In this document: positions 25,301 through 41,480 of the stretch, piece by piece
How the letters are laid out: every line of letters begins with the position of its first letter
Position numbering within the stretch: the stretch's first letter is position 1
Assembly: GCA_013397455.1 (NCBI GenBank)
Contig: VYZB01000125.1
Coordinates: 1,103,800-1,167,799 of the forward strand
Direction: 5' to 3'
Length of the DNA stretch: 64,000 nt
Source: Crotophaga sulcirostris
Lineage: Eukaryota; Chordata; Aves; Cuculiformes; Crotophagidae
Notes under the pieces: generated by a model
Told to the model about the DNA's origin: nothing
The model's input: only the letters and a program-made list of their open reading frames with translations
Databases searched by the model: none
Translations under genes and position numbers: made by a program

Positions 25301-27180
25301 AAATTAAATTTTACCACCATAGGGATGCAAGCACCAAGGATAGTAGAGTAGAAATTATGGTGGTTGCATAATATTGTGCCTGTTTGCTTTAGATGGGAGA
25401 AAGCAATCCCGTATAGGGTATTTAAAAAGCTCTGCACATATCAGGACCATGTGAACAGTTCTTAGAGTTTCCAACATTTAAACAAAGCATAAAGGTTCCT
25501 GACAGAGAACTTCTATTGAGTGGGTCAAAAATAATCACTTTTAAAATGTCCCTAAATACTGATTTCTATAGAAAATAGACAGGGTTTACGGCAAGACTGT
25601 AATACTGAATATACGATGTGCATTTTAATGTGTCTCAAGCTAATAATTCACATAGGAGGCAATAATGGCCTGAAATAAACAGCTGAAAAAGATTTTTAGC
25701 CTGCTCTTAAAATTCAAGGGGAAGCCTTTATTTGCTTTGTTTTCCTTTTTTATTTGTTTCTTCATCCACTGATCTGAAGATGTACATTTTTATATGAAAA
25801 TGCTGCATTAAATGATTCCCATGAAACAACCTTGTTTACTTGTTAATTGCACCATTTAATGGTGTAGAGGATATGTACTTGACCATTAAAAGTAGCATCT
25901 GAGCCTCTGGCTCCCAATGGTAACCATAATTAGATATTTTATTCCATTCTTGCACTGCCTGTCTGTTAGACAGGCTAGTGAAAGGTAGTACAGACTTAAA
26001 CTTCCCTTTGCAAAAGCAGATCTTGAGCCTCTCTTCCTTTCAAAATTACAACTGGAAAAGATGGTGCAGGCTTTTCTCCTCCATCACCGTTACATGATGT
26101 TTGAGTTCATTCAGGATGTGGGAGCTTTACACATAGTCCCCGTTCATCTGGGGGCGAATCCCAACTCCCCACTGCTGGCTGTTCCCTGGGAGAGAGGAGT
26201 GCACCAGGATACTCTCCGTGATTTTAATAAATGCATTACCCTGTTTGTGGAAAGGAGTAGGGAGGAAAATTCACTGACCTGGAAGGGAAGTGCACAACTG
26301 GGACTATGTCTTACAGTTGAATATTTAGGGTGCTCAACTGGAGGGAATAAGTTACCAGTTCTGGTCCTTCTTTTGCTTTGCAAAGAGATGAAAAGGGATA
26401 GCAGGGGTAGGGAGAAGCAAGCTTTTTTGTTGTTACTGCTTTAGCATGCAAAAATGTGATGAGGCACAAAATTCCTTAGTCTTGCTTGGTTAATTTATGA
26501 AAAAACACCATCACCACCCCCAAAAAAATCCTCTTTTTTTCAGGACTTTAGTGGAATTTCAACTAGACCAGTACCATTTAAAGCAAGGTGTGATTGGAGG
26601 GCCAGTATTTTTATTTTTATTAATTTAGATATTAAATCTATGGAGTGTTCTTCATTTTCAACCTGTGTTGCTGGGTTTTTCCATGCCATCTCAGTCTACC
26701 TGCTGTGACATGCTAGTTCTGTGCAGACAAAACCAGTGTCCCACACAGTTTTTGGAGCAGAAGCAGCTGCCAGCATCAGCCTTCAGCTACCTTCTCTTGC
26801 AGCAACAACCCGTCTCAACATTGCTTTCCTCTTCCTCGCCCTGTTTGGTTTCAGCAAGATGTGACTGTGGCGTTGATGGAAGAGCGGCCCCAAGTGCAGT
26901 ATAATTAAATCCCATGAGCCAACCCTAATTTTCTGTGTACCATCTACAGTCTTTTTAGGGACCGATTAACTGAGTATAACCAGAGCAAGGTAATTTAATA
27001 GTATTAATAACACTGCATCAATTCAATTAGGGCCAAAATGAGTTAGGTACTGAGTTTCACTCAGAATTTTGTATTTCTTTCATCTTACTTCCCCGGCCTG
27101 TGTGTCATTATGGCACGCACGCTAGACAGGATGAGAAAATTACTATACCATTGATGCTGATTCTTTAAAAAGGGAAAACT

Positions 27181-27238
27181 GGGACTAAATAATTTGACTA
27201 GCAAATACTGGGATTAAATAATTTGACTAGCAAATACT
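27181..27238. repeat. 29-bp tandem duplication (two copies)
   Basis: The 29-base unit beginning gggactaaataatttgacta is followed at once by a second copy with a single C to T change. The near-identity points to a fairly recent duplication within intron 7. Confidence 0.93.
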
Positions 27239-28117
27239 GGTCTTTGAATCAGCTTGGGAATTAGTAGGATAAATAAACTAAAGTATTTTGAGTTGGCAGG
27301 CACTTCAAGATAAATGCTATCCAAATTACGCATATACCATTTGGTACATCTCTAGTTATTACCCTTTCCATTTTGGAAGTAGTTTATCAGATTTGGCAGA
27401 TGTATTCCTCTTTCACAATCATAAATAACGGGGAGGGGGGGAAGAAGTTATTAGCTCAAAAGCAGAGATAAATAAACATATAGAACTAATACTTTTCTCA
27501 AAACTTGGGTGAGGTCAACTCATGGTTATACCATGAAAAATTAACTCAGAAAAGGAGTTTTCAAGAAAAGCAGAATTCCTGGATTTCCTTCTAGACGTTA
27601 TATTGTCATCTAGTCTTGTTGTTTAGGACTTAAACTTACCTATTGCTGAGCACTGTGACTGTATTAGAAACAAACACCTGAATATTTGATTTTGTTTACT
27701 TAAATGGATGAGCAATTGCTTTGCCCTAATGCTGAGCTGTATTTTAGGTACTTTGGATGGAGACTTTCTTGTAATCCTGTACAGTGAAACCCTTTAGTCT
27801 CAGTGCTGTATGACAGGCACTGAGCAAGTAGAACTACAGATATATGGGAAGTTCTGGCAGAGTCAGTGGGCGCATACTGAAAACTGTGTGCTGATGGCTT
27901 TGGCCCCTCAACTCAATGTACCATGGCTTTAATTTCCTTCATCTTATTTAAGCTGTACTGCTGCATCCATGTACCACACTGAGATCTTTGGATGGAAAGC
28001 AGCGTGGGAGTCAGCTAGATCATTTTAGCCTTCTCTGTTAGGAGTCATACAAAAGGTATCCTTGTCTAATGACTTACTGTATACCTCATGACATTTAAGT
28101 TTCTTATTTAAATTCTA

Positions 28118-28252
28118 GTTTTTGGGCACATTTAAGACTCAGCTTGACAGGGTGCTGGGCCATCTCATTTAAACTATATATCACCTAAAAACATTGGACC
28201 AGATGATTCTTGAGGTCCCTTCCAACCTGCCATTATATGAATCTATGATTCT
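28118..28252 (+). mobile_element. CR1 LINE 3' end fragment
   Basis: Contains agactcagcttgacagggtg, ctgggccatct, ggaccagatgattcttgagg and tcccttccaacc, followed by a decayed octamer tail (cattatatgaatctatgatt). This is the CR1 3' end in sense orientation, 5'-truncated, with no open reading frame. Confidence 0.87.
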
Positions 28253-31200
28253 AGTTGCAGCATTGGGTATATTTGAAATAAGATACGCATAAACATATCA
28301 AACCGACCTAAAAAGCAGAATAAAGTGAAGGTCTGAAATACCTTTGATTGCAGGGAACTTTGTTAAGGCTCTTTCCACCAGAATAGTAAAATATTGAACA
28401 GTTTTTCTTATATAAATATGTAATTGGGCCACCTCACTTTGAAATGAAGTCTTTCATCTTTTCCCTTTTTGTTTTTTTATGGCAGCGTATATGAAGCCTG
28501 TTGTGATCAGACCACTCCTATTGAGATCCTGGTGTTTGATGTGCGCAGGATGGTTGGGGACACAACGCAGTCAGTCTAGTGCTTCATCTCTCTCATAACA
28601 GACGCTGAGTGCTGAGCAGGCCCAGAAGCAGGTTAAGTGGTGATGCCACAGTCACTTGGGCACAGTGACCCGTTGGTGATGTGAAGGAGCATGTTCCTTA
28701 CTGCACACCATTCTCGTTCATCAGAGGTGCCAGGCTTCATTTTCAGCTGTTTTTTATTGAATATGGTGGCACTAAAGGAGAAGCAAGCTTATACCAAAAA
28801 GCATTAAATGCTTAAGAGAAGGGTATCCAGGCCTCTATTTCCATAGGTCTGCTTTCATTGTCCCAGTTAGTTTCCAGAAAAGCTGTAAATTGCTCCTTTA
28901 ATTAAGCAGAATTTTATTTCCTTATATATGACAAGAGAAATATCAGGAGCCAGCCAAAGGTTACGAGCAGTGAGGTGAGTGGATGAATTTTCAGGCTGAA
29001 ATCATGCCTTATGAGTTCTGCCACTGACATCTCCTCTGAGCTTTGCCAAGTAGCACAACTCTCCTGCTCCTGGTCCTGTCTGCTAAAAACCTACAGCATT
29101 TTAAAAAGGCTTGATATGTTCTAATGGACTGTTTTACATAAATTCCTATGAATATATGTAGGCACGTCTCCTCTAAATACCTCTGAGTTGAAATCCTAAT
29201 TCCTACTCAGAGCTTGTGCAGTCATTAGCCAGGAAGAATGTCAGAAATATAAACTGTGTCAAGACATCACTATTTTTGACCCACATCATACAATTAGTTT
29301 TTCTAAGAAATCTGTAGCTGGCAGATCGATCGTTTTAAAGAAGTAAAATGAGTTCTTGCCATTAGTGTGCAGTGGGTATTGCTCACATTTCCTTCATGCT
29401 GTAAGTGCCGTATGACAAGCTCTCTAACGAGGCTAATGCGTGTGAATTTCGATGCAGCTCTGTAACAAAGCTAATGGCAATGAAGCTCAAACCAGTTTAG
29501 TGAATTAGTGAGCTCAGTTCAACCACTGGGACTGGCTTCATAGCCAGAACTGTAACAATCCCTGAGTGTTCCTTTGCAGACATTTGAGTAAGTCTCAGCA
29601 TTTTGTGATCTTCTACTCTTTTCTAGTGTAATGGATTGAGGTTTCTTGGAGTACAGCTTCCAGCAAGGGCACCATGCTGGTGTAAGCTGGGAAATGTGCA
29701 CCTACAGCATGGTTCTCCTGGTTCTTTTCTGAAGATGCAGATTCTAAGGGCTGGAGTGACACTGCATATAGCAGTGAGAGACATACTTTGAATGAAAGAT
29801 TGTGTAAAGGGGAAATGGCAGCAGTTTTCTGAGCCTTGAGATTGCAGGGGTTTTGTGTCCTCCTGAGTAAAGCACATACATATGTTGCTGTCTGCACAAC
29901 GTGATTAACTTCATTTTGATTTTGTTCATGGATTCTCGTTTGGGCTATTAATTAAATGGTACATTTACACTAATATAAATATCAGATAAAAGAAGGTGAT
30001 CTTCCTCTAGAATATTTAGCTCTGTAGTCTGAATCAAAGAAAGGCTCCTGACTTAGCAAGTTTGTAAAGGGTAACTGAAACAGTATGTGTAGGAATTTCT
30101 GCATAGCTCTTATTTGGAGTGCTGCGTGTGCTTTGTGCCTTAAGGCTGATGAGGCATGGTGCTTATCACCTTGCTTGTATAATCAGCTTTCAGACACTGC
30201 TGTGAGTGAAGGCTATTGTGCCATTTATTAGTAAAAAAATGTCTGATGCTTTTAGTTCTGTCTGTCACTGCCAATGTTAAATCATTGAACTTTCCTCTCT
30301 ACAGATATCTCTGAGAATACTTTTTGAAACATTTACAAAAAACGTTGTCAAAAATACCTACTTGCTTCTGAGATTCAATATAGAAAAAAATTACAATCTT
30401 TCCAGGTAATGTAAAAGTGTGGATCTGAACCAAAGATGGGCGTAGACCAGCATGGCAAGGAGCTGCCTTTGGTTATGGCCATTAAAGTCCATCTTCATCA
30501 GGTCAAGCTAGAGGGCTTTAAAAAAATCACACTTTGCATGCATTCAGCAGACAGTTGCTTTTGGCAAGTCTCATGGAGCACCCTAGTGAGCATGGTCTTG
30601 GCTCATGAGGATTCCAGAAATGCGGGAATTGAGCCAGGGAAGAGCTGAAGCTTCCTGGGAGGGCGGTAAGACACCTGGTAAGAAGGTTTTGGAGGACACC
30701 TGACATTGCCAGACTTAAACATTGGCAGATTACTTGTCTGTGATCCATACAGTATGAACCAGTAGCTGAGCTAAAAAGAGGTTATGTTTTTTCTTGTAGT
30801 CCCTGCACCACATTGTTAAATCTTTCCCCCAAAAACCTTTTAGGAGTATTAGCACTTTTTGAGGTAAATTCTCCCTCATAGTTGTGTCTCTTGAGTAACC
30901 TGCTGATGATTTCAAGGTGATCTATATTATAATCAAGTACTGACCTGTTATTCCTCACTGAAGAAAAGCTCCAATTGATATCAGTAGGAGTGTCACCAGA
31001 TGAAAGCATTCTGGGCTGGTCCCATGGTGATCTCTTTTCCCCATATGAAGCTGAAATCTGATGTGTAAATTTCCCCTTAGTGCCATGCAATAGGTTTTCC
31101 TCCCTGCCTCCCAGCAATAGATGCATTTAGAGTACCCCTCAAAAACAGCAAAAAAATCAGATTATCAGGTAACTTATGCTACAGAGGTTTGCACTGTGCT

Positions 31201-34200
31201 AGATTGTAGCAGGAACTGAAGGAAAGCAATTGGAGTCTAAATTTCTGTTGTTGTTTGATGGAAAAAAAAATACCGCAGCAGAAAGAACAGCAATAGACAA
31301 GGGCTGGCTGTATTAATTTTCAAATGAATACATGATATTCTGAAATTAAGCCCAGCATGTAAGAATGGCAGTGTTGCTCCCCATGTGGGAGGTTCTGCAT
31401 GTAAAATACTGAGGGTGCCACGAGTATTGCCTATTTCGTGAAGTATGCATGACAACTATTAGACTGGATTCTCTTTTGACCAATTTGACAAGTGATGCGC
31501 TGGGAATGAAATGCTGGGCATACCACAACAGGCAGCAGCATAAACCCCCAAATGCCCTCTCATTCAGTCCTTGTCTTGAGACTGATTGCAGATGTTTTCA
31601 TTCTAAGCCACTTACTTAAGGATGAAAAACCGTCTTAGATTATCTCTGCTTCCAGGAGATAGATTTTTCTCTAACCTATCAACTTAAATAGATAAGAATT
31701 GTGTATTAATAAATGCACATTTGGAAGTACATGCTCTTTTTTAATTAACAAAAAAACATGCGGGGGATGCAGGATGAACACTGAAGATGCATGGTGCATT
31801 CCTTTCTGTTAGTGAGGAGACAACAAAAAGCTGTAGTCAGATATAAAATCACTGAAATAATTAATTTTCGGTTTTGTTGTGTATCAACAGAAATGTATGA
31901 TAATAAGCATTTTTGCAAAAAATGTAGATTAAGCATTTTCCACTATATCAATGTTGTGCTAAAAATACTCTTGGTTTAATGTAGAAGAAATAGCCTTTGG
32001 ATCTCATTAAAGACATTATTACAAGTGCTCAGTGTAACTTGCTTCTGGTGTCCTTAAAACAGGTAAGACTGGTAGAAAATGATGACAAATATTAAATGAA
32101 AGAAAAAGTAGGATCAGGAAAGGAAAGAGCAGAATAAATGAGGTTTATATGTAGGTTAAGAACTGCTTATTATGAGATCACCAAAAAGGAGTTAGAGAAG
32201 GAACAAAAGTGATGTTTTCAGTTGAAGTTTAAATCATAATTGATTTACTGTGTTAAATAAAATGTGATGCAGATGCTATGCAGATTTTTATACCTGTACC
32301 CAAATACCAACTGTCCTTTACTTTAGGCACCCAGAACCGGAGCCAGGAGTATTTTTACCTGTGACAGGTTATGCACAGCTGAACATTCAGTGCAAGAAGA
32401 GTGGGGAAGGAGGGAGACTCTCCTAGGTTTACCTACAGGTATTAAAGGTGTTAACATGAAGTTAGAGTTTTCTGACTAGAGAAGGATACAGACGGAGACT
32501 GACCTCCAGTATGGCAATTTAAGCCTCCAGCGAAACACTGGTGTACCAGCCCCGAAGGCGCTGGAGATGCAAACCTAGGCAGAAGCCCTAGGGCAGGTGT
32601 GACAGCATTCCCACATCTCCCAGCACCAGAGCAGCCCCAGCAAGCCAGTCCTGTATCTTCCGAAAGCTTCAAGGAACATTTATTTTCCACACATATTCAT
32701 ACAACAATTTGCACTGTGGTATCCCTGCCCACGCCGGGGCTTCCCAAAAGCTGTCACGATATTAATGAGAGGAAGAAATTGGAGCTGTGCAGTTCCTGGG
32801 TGAGATTAGTTCTAGGGGTATTTTGCTCATTAATAGGTATCTGATCTGAATCAGCAGCTGCGAAGATGGAAGGTCTGGCGTTATGGAAGTGTTATCACAA
32901 TTTCTTGACAATGTCTCTGATTTTTGCTGATAGTGAAAAATTGCAAGTTTTTTGGCTGAAAGACTTTGAAAAGTGATGAGTTTCCGTCATCTTCAATTAG
33001 AAAGTTGTGATTTGCTGGTCCTGTGTACGTTTATGGACAGGACGCTGTTATATTACGGCAGAAACAAGAAGGGCAGTAGTAGGAGAAACCAGAACAAAAA
33101 AAAAATATAATGAAGTTTAGCTTCTGTTTATAAAAGGGATAGATTGGAGGGATTTAAGATAATTAATACAGCAGAACAGGGTAACTTAGGAGATTTTGCT
33201 TTTCTTCTAAAGTAGCTTTCTTTTGAAGTATCCCCAGACACCTAAAACTACTCGCTAGCACAAATCGCATCGTCTCTGGAGTCAGGAGGGAGGCAGCACC
33301 AGGCTGGTGCTCTGTCTCGTTGGTGAAGTGTTCCAGTGCAACTGCGCTGAAAGTAGGCAGAAAAAATAATTGTTCTGAGGCAGGGGTGAGCTGTAGAGCT
33401 CAGGACTAGGTTTTGGGTGCTCTGTGGGGAGCAGGGGTGCCTGGGCTCTGCAGAGGCCACAGGACCCCTGTGCTAGCAGGCACGCTTTTACAGCAGCTGG
33501 GGATCAGGTTTAGGCACAGTTATCTCTGGGTTTTGGGGACTGCTGCTTAATGTGTCCTACTTCTGCCCTGCAAAGATTTTAAAAGCTGCTTTGAAGTAGC
33601 TGGGTTTTGACTTTCATTTAAAACGAGAAAACAGAAAGAAAATGAAGAGGCAGGAATGAGCTCAACCCTTAACTCATTTCGGGGTGCTGGGGTGTAGTTG
33701 GGCTCAAACCTGGGCTGAGGGCACCTAGGTTAAGAGGATGACACCCAAGCCAGAGGGTGTGAGGGGCTGAGGTGCAATCACAGCTTTGGTCCCTCTGGGA
33801 GGGGAAGGGACCAGTGGCTTTTTTCTGTTTAAACAGAGGGTTTGTAGTTTCTGGGGATTTTTTGTGCTATCCTGAAAATGCACTAAAAGCCTGCACTACT
33901 CAGAATGCAGTGATTTACTCATCACAAGAAAAAAACATCAGGACTTTTTGCCTCTATCACCTTGCAAGCTTCACATTCATCTTCAGGCTTTTCTGTCAAT
34001 CCCCTGCAGGCAGTGAAATTAAAATAAGTTACAGTATGAGGTGAAACACCTTATTTGCAGTGTCTGGGCAAGTCATTGGAGTAGCTTAGCATCTTTCTCT
34101 GGTACTTTGGCTTATCGTTGCTGTTATCTGTTGAAGGGATTTTAGTTGATATTTTGCAGAAGGCTCTGTTGACTATATGTTATTGACATATTCTTAGCTC

Positions 34201-37200
34201 GAAACCATTACCATGTTAAAGCACTGGATTTAGAAACTAATTACAAGACATTAATAGCTAAGCCTTAAGAGCTAAGTCATGCAAGTATTGCTATCTGTAA
34301 AGTTGAATATACAAAAACTGTTTGAACTGCTGACTTGGTAACTGGAGTCTAAAAGCAGTCTGTAAAGGTGGCAATAAATCTGAGCACAATCCTCCACAAT
34401 TGTTTTCTAATGTGTCCGTGAAATTAATGGCACCATTGTTATTAAAGTCGTATCAGGGAATGTGGCTATTTTTTTTCCCCATGTAGGTTAATTATCACTA
34501 ATGTAATTATTTTTGTACTGATTTTTATTTTAATCAAACACTGCATGAAACAATTTAGTTCATAACAAATAGCTTATTACAGAAATGTTTGTGGTGGGGA
34601 GAAGGAAAGCAGTGATGTTTAAATTATACACATATATTGAGTTACTTTATTCATTAAAATGAACAATTATGTTAGGCTTTGTGAGACAGACTAAGCATTT
34701 CTTGTTAATGTTTGTTCTTCAGTGAACATAATGAGAATTTATATTGGAAATGGAGCCCATCCCTCTAGCTCAAGGCACTTATGAAATGGATAAAATGCAG
34801 GAGCTGGGAGAGCTTAGGGAACAAAAGAGTTAGAGTTAACCTCTAACCAAGACAGATGCTGTGTTTCCCTGTCATTGTGGGAAAGGCACTGGATCTGGAA
34901 GGGAGCTTTTTTTTTCTTTGGGGGACTTTTTGGTTGCTTGGTTTTGGTTTGGTTTTTTTTTTCCTTTATACTGTCGTGATAGGGTAAAACATAGTGGCTC
35001 TAGCGGATCCAGGTACCATGGAGTTGGGCCACCTTTGAAGTTCTTTTTTTTATCAGTTGTTTTGAATGTTCTACAATGAACCAGTTGTGGGTTCGTTTGG
35101 GGTTTTATCCCCATTTGTCACATCAGTGGATGAACTATAATAGCATCAGTCTGCACATTATACTGTTGAAAATGGGCCACTTAACATGCTGCTTAGTGGA
35201 TGATGGGTAGATTGTGATTTTTCAAGACGTTAGACACATGTCTACAGCATCTAGTGCAGTCTAGGTTTTGCATCCTTCCCAAATCTGTCAGAATTGTAAT
35301 GGAGGAATTTATTGTGTCTCTCATTACTGGTTGGTCAAGTGCTAAGTTCAAGATGCAAAATTGTTGGATTGAATAGCTGTGAGTACAGTCTGTAAGTGGT
35401 ATTAGTTTGGGAAAAATAGATTCCCCATTCCTTTCTGTGCTATTTCTATACATGACTGAAAAGGGACATTCTACATAAAAATAGCAACATTTGTGTTAAT
35501 TGCACAGTAAGTACTTTCTTATGATTTCTGAAATTGTTTACTTACTGCTTTCTAGATCATGATTAGTATTTTCAGATAACCACTTTCTGATTATGGGATA
35601 AGAGTTTATTATATTTACTTATAGAAATGTAGCATTTTTAAGTAGATATCATTCTTCTTCTACATATCTTAAAGATTTCTATAGATCTTTGTTATATATA
35701 TAATTGACAGCAACTCCAGCTTATAGGTGGGGAAATAGAGTTAAAAAAACACATTAAGTACCTTGCACAAGGTGATCAAACTGGTTTGAGGTCAGGGGCA
35801 GCAAAGGAGCATGAACCTCCTGAGTCCTGGATCTGCCATTTCTCTAGTTAATCTTATCATCTATCATCTGTGATTTTAGTAGATACAGTTTATTAATGAA
35901 TCTTGGTGGGCAAGGTTGGCTGCATATTGAAACAACTGTCTTGGGAATCATCATCCTCAAAAGCATTTGTACTTCAGTTGCATCTCTCCTTTAAAAATAG
36001 GAGTTAATGCGCAAGAAGTTTAGAGTTGTCATGGCAGTCTGCAGCTCTGTTTTCTGTGGTTTGTATCTCCAAACACTGCTTGGATGTTCCTGCTGCTGGT
36101 TTGCTCTCAGCAAGAGCTTAGGTAGGTTGTGGTAGTGGGTTGTGCCATGGCCACAAAGTGGACACAGTAAGAAAGAAGCAACCACAGCAGGACTGTGGTT
36201 CCTGCCCCAGAATTAAATGCTCCGCTATTTTGTTTTTGTTGAAGGACCTCTGACAGTAGTTGTGGACAAAAGTAATCCTTGCTGTTTTATCAGTATTTTA
36301 TGATCCTGATCCTGAAACTTTGAACTTGTCAAAATCATTAAGTAAGTTTGTAGTGCTTAAAAATATCGGGAGAGAGTAATTGAATATAAGCAGGTTTAGA
36401 TTTAAGTACTTGCAAGAATTGTCTGAATATAACAATTAATTGCCACAATAGAAGTCTTTTTTAGAGCCAGGTTTTCAAAAGCCAAGTTATTTCAAGGAAA
36501 CTGCAGTAAAAGATGGAAGAAGGAGGGAGGGGAAAAGGGGTACAGAAAAAAATGTACATCAGGCATAATTATTCAATCCTAATGCAGCCAAATACACAGA
36601 TGAAAATTTTATTGCTTTTGTTTGCATTTCTGAAAGAGATTATGAAACAATAATTTATTTCAAAGACTTTTTTTTCCAAAAATATTTTTTTCTGAGTGGA
36701 GAAAGTGTCTCTAGCTTGACTCAGAGTCTCATCTCCCAACACCGGGCTCTGGTGCCAGGTGGCTTATCTGACAGGTGGTTTTCATCATTAATTTTCTCCC
36801 CAGAAGCAGCAGAATGTCTCAGATCTTTCTGAGGCCAGCAGTACAGAGTTATCATGGTGTTGTTCCAGGAGACCAGGAAAAGGACTTTCGATAACTTTGC
36901 CTGATCTTTTATTTATTGCTTTACACACAGTACCTGCAGAGAATAAAGTACTTTTAGGCTGTCCCAACTACCCAGCAATGCCAAGGGATGTGTTTGAGAA
37001 TATGGAGATTTACTCTTTTATAGTCATAAGGAAGGTGTGTGGATATGATAACACATTAGTAATTCTGTGGTTTTGTGAGATATCACAGAGTCAAAATCCA
37101 TGCATTTAGGATGCCTTTCTCATTTCATATCAATGCATGCTGTAAAAAAGGCATCAAGTAACTCCTCTGTTTAATAGTTACAACAGAAATTGGAGGCTCC

Positions 37201-39159
37201 AGACTGGATTGATGAGTCTTACTTTCTAGCTGTACAAATTCAGGTAATTTATAGTTACCCTGTCTCAGTCTACTTTATAAAAGGGCAATAAACCAATCAG
37301 CAATTAAAAAAAGTAAAGACGATGCAAACTGTTGGTCAGTTGGTTTCTTAAGGATTGCCATGAAATTTTCACACCTGCTTTATGGGTCAGAAATCTTGGC
37401 CTTGTTTCGCTTTACTCACCATCTCCTTGTTTCTCTTTCCTGCTAACATCTTTTGTTGTGCCTCTGCAGCAATTTACACTGACGCATATGCCAGCTTAAC
37501 CAGTTGTCTTGCGAGGCATCTGTACAACCTAGGGATTCAACTCTAGGTTTGTAAAGGACTTTCTAACCTTTACTAATTGGACCAGTGATGGGGTTGGGCA
37601 TAGAAATGGATTTCCTGGCTCCTTGTGCACTCTCTTCCAGTAAGACCAAAGTACCATTTACCAGTGCAATTAAATGAGTCTTCATATTGTCCTTTATCAT
37701 CAGTATCCCTTCAGCTGCTGTAAGCTACATACCTTCAGTTAAACACAGTATGAAAGAAGAATTTATGAATCTTTTTATTTTTGAGAGTAAGTTGTGAATA
37801 TTGAAGGTTAATGAAGTTTCTCAAGCAGTGGCAGACCTCTAGAATATCTGTTATTGAGGGATTATTTTTATGACATTCACAGCAGAGGCTCTTGGTAGTA
37901 TAGTATTTGAGCAGTGTGTGACTTTAGGGTTTGGTTTTTTTTTTTTTCAAATACATGAAATGAAGATGATACAGGATCTATTTTGAATTAAATTAGGAAA
38001 CTTCAACTTAATCCTTCAATTTAAGACTTGCACCCCCTAGTCTTTCTGTATGCATTAATAATCAAGGCAGCTGATTCAAGAAAGTCATCTTAGAATTTTT
38101 TACTTGTAGGGAAAATAGTGGAGTTTGCAAGCATTTAAGTAACCTAAAAAAAAGCTGAAATTTTGTTTTTAATAACGCTAGTTCACATCTGTCCCAGGAG
38201 ACCAGGTTTTATATTTGGAAAAGCTCAACATATGTACACACAGAGAAGCTTGTGGGGTCACTGAAATTTTACTGAGCAGCTGAGTGATGCAATTAATTGG
38301 TGCTGGGAATGACAGGACCTTCACAGTGATCCCTGTCTGCACTATTTTGGGGGGCTCCAATGCTAAACCTCCCTTGTTCTTGGAAACTGGTTTGTCTAGA
38401 ATATTTTCGAATGATTTGTGAGTCTAATTTTCTGCAGTACTCGGGAGCCTTTGTGCACATACTTTGGAGTTTAGGATTCTTGATACTGCAGAACAAGTGA
38501 GACTTTCCATTTATTTAACATAATCATTCATAATTTGTGTTCCCAGAAGCATGTATGGTATTTCAAAAGCTCAATATGACTTTGAAATGAAATATTACCC
38601 AATTATTGCGTTTTTCATTGATGACTATTTTCTTCATCCTTCATATTTTTTACACAGCTCATATTGCAGATCTTGCTGTGTTCTCACTGATTCCATGCCC
38701 TATATAAGACACATTTCCACCTCATTTAAAATGTCAGCCTTATCAGTAGCAGTTCCAAGAAGGGAGATCTCTTGTTCTGGTCTTGGTAAGATTCCCCAAG
38801 CTCTAGCTGCATGGAGAGCAGTTTTGTGAATCTAACTCCTGCCTTCCTTAAGCCATTGCAGTGTTCTTACTAGTTTTCACGGAATAAGGAGATTTACAGT
38901 CCACTGTTCTATCTGATGTTATGTGTAAGGAATTTACCACTAATAAAAATGAAAAATGAAGGTTGTAAATACAGTTATACATTAGAGTCCCACGTGAAGA
39001 CATTCCCGTGTGTGGTTCCTGGAAAAGCAGAGTCAACCATATTTGAAGTTTATTCATTGTTTTTTTTTTCTCTGTAGGTTCCCCCTTTGTTCTTCCACAC
39101 ACACTGTCTGAGAGTAACGACTGAATAACCAACCTTCTTCTATTTCGCGTGTCTTGTAG

Positions 39160-40254
<1,095 letters not shown>

Positions 40255-41444
40255 TAGCTGGTGGGCTATTCATTTGCTAAACTGGCAAGCGATCAATAGC
40301 AATCACATTATCCATCGGTTTTATTGTTGCATACATTTCAATTGTATCTTTTCAGCAGGATAAGTGGGAATTAGCTGTCATATTGTCTAGAAAGTGGCAT
40401 CTCTTAACTAAATAATTTTGAATACAAGATGTAAGCAAAAAGCCTGTCAAAAATAGTCAAGTAGACACCGGCACTTCTGGAGTTCAGCACTGAAGGCAGT
40501 GCTGATGAGCGCTGTGCTTCACAAATAGCAGCCTCAGGGCACTTTTACACTGCAGGGTAAATAGTTTGTCCTGAGCTCCAGCTGCTGAGACTAGACTGAC
40601 ACTGTCATTTGTATTGATTGTTCTTCAGCTAGCCCAGGTACACTCACCCTGTAGGTCATGGCATGGATATAGCCAGAATACTGGAGTGAATGCCAGGTTG
40701 CTTCTCTTCATAAGTGAGGTACAATTAAGCCCATGGAGTCCTCTTTGCAAATATATCGAATCAGCTCTGCTAGGATGAGCACTTAGCTGGGATCCCAACT
40801 CTAGGTGACTTGAGCATTGGAACTTCAGTTGCCTCCTGTGTGTTGGGCCCCTTTTGCACATTCCTGTTGCTGCCCAAGTGGCTCTAGCTAACGCTGGTGA
40901 AAGAGATCTGGTTTTACTTCTCTCTGAAACTTGTTTGGAGATAACTGTTATTTCAGAGTGATGTGGCAAATACTTGCAAACCTAGTCTTTAGGCAGAAAT
41001 GAAAATATCAGGCTGTCTTGACCTGCTGTCAGACTGTTTTACTCTCCCCAGCCCTGACCTCATCTACTTCCCTAGTCCAGAGGAAACCGGTCGTGTCTCC
41101 TAACCTGCAGCATACTCCATCTGAATCTGGGCATCAGTTACCTCACTTCAAATGTTCTCCCACAGATCTTATGTGGATTTAGTAGTGTACTGTCAGTTAT
41201 TCCCACTTACTGAACCTGAACTTGCCTATGCAAGAAAGAGCTTTGGCTTCTTGCTGCTTTCCTCCCCCCTCAACCTTCATTTAATGTTAGTTCTTTAATG
41301 CGAGACTTGGGCAAGCTTACTGCTGTGAACAAAATTATTGCATCTTTTAAATGAGTGAGCAAATTTCAAGTCCTGGCTAACACACCTCATTTTGGGCCAG
41401 GGATGTAATTTCCAAATTTGCAATTGTTAAACCTATGCGTTATT

Positions 41445-41480
41445 GAAGGAAGGAAGGAAGGAAGGAAGGAAGACAGACAG
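41445..41480. repeat. (GAAG)n microsatellite with a short (ACAG) end
   Basis: Seven GAAG units followed by acagacag. Confidence 0.93.
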
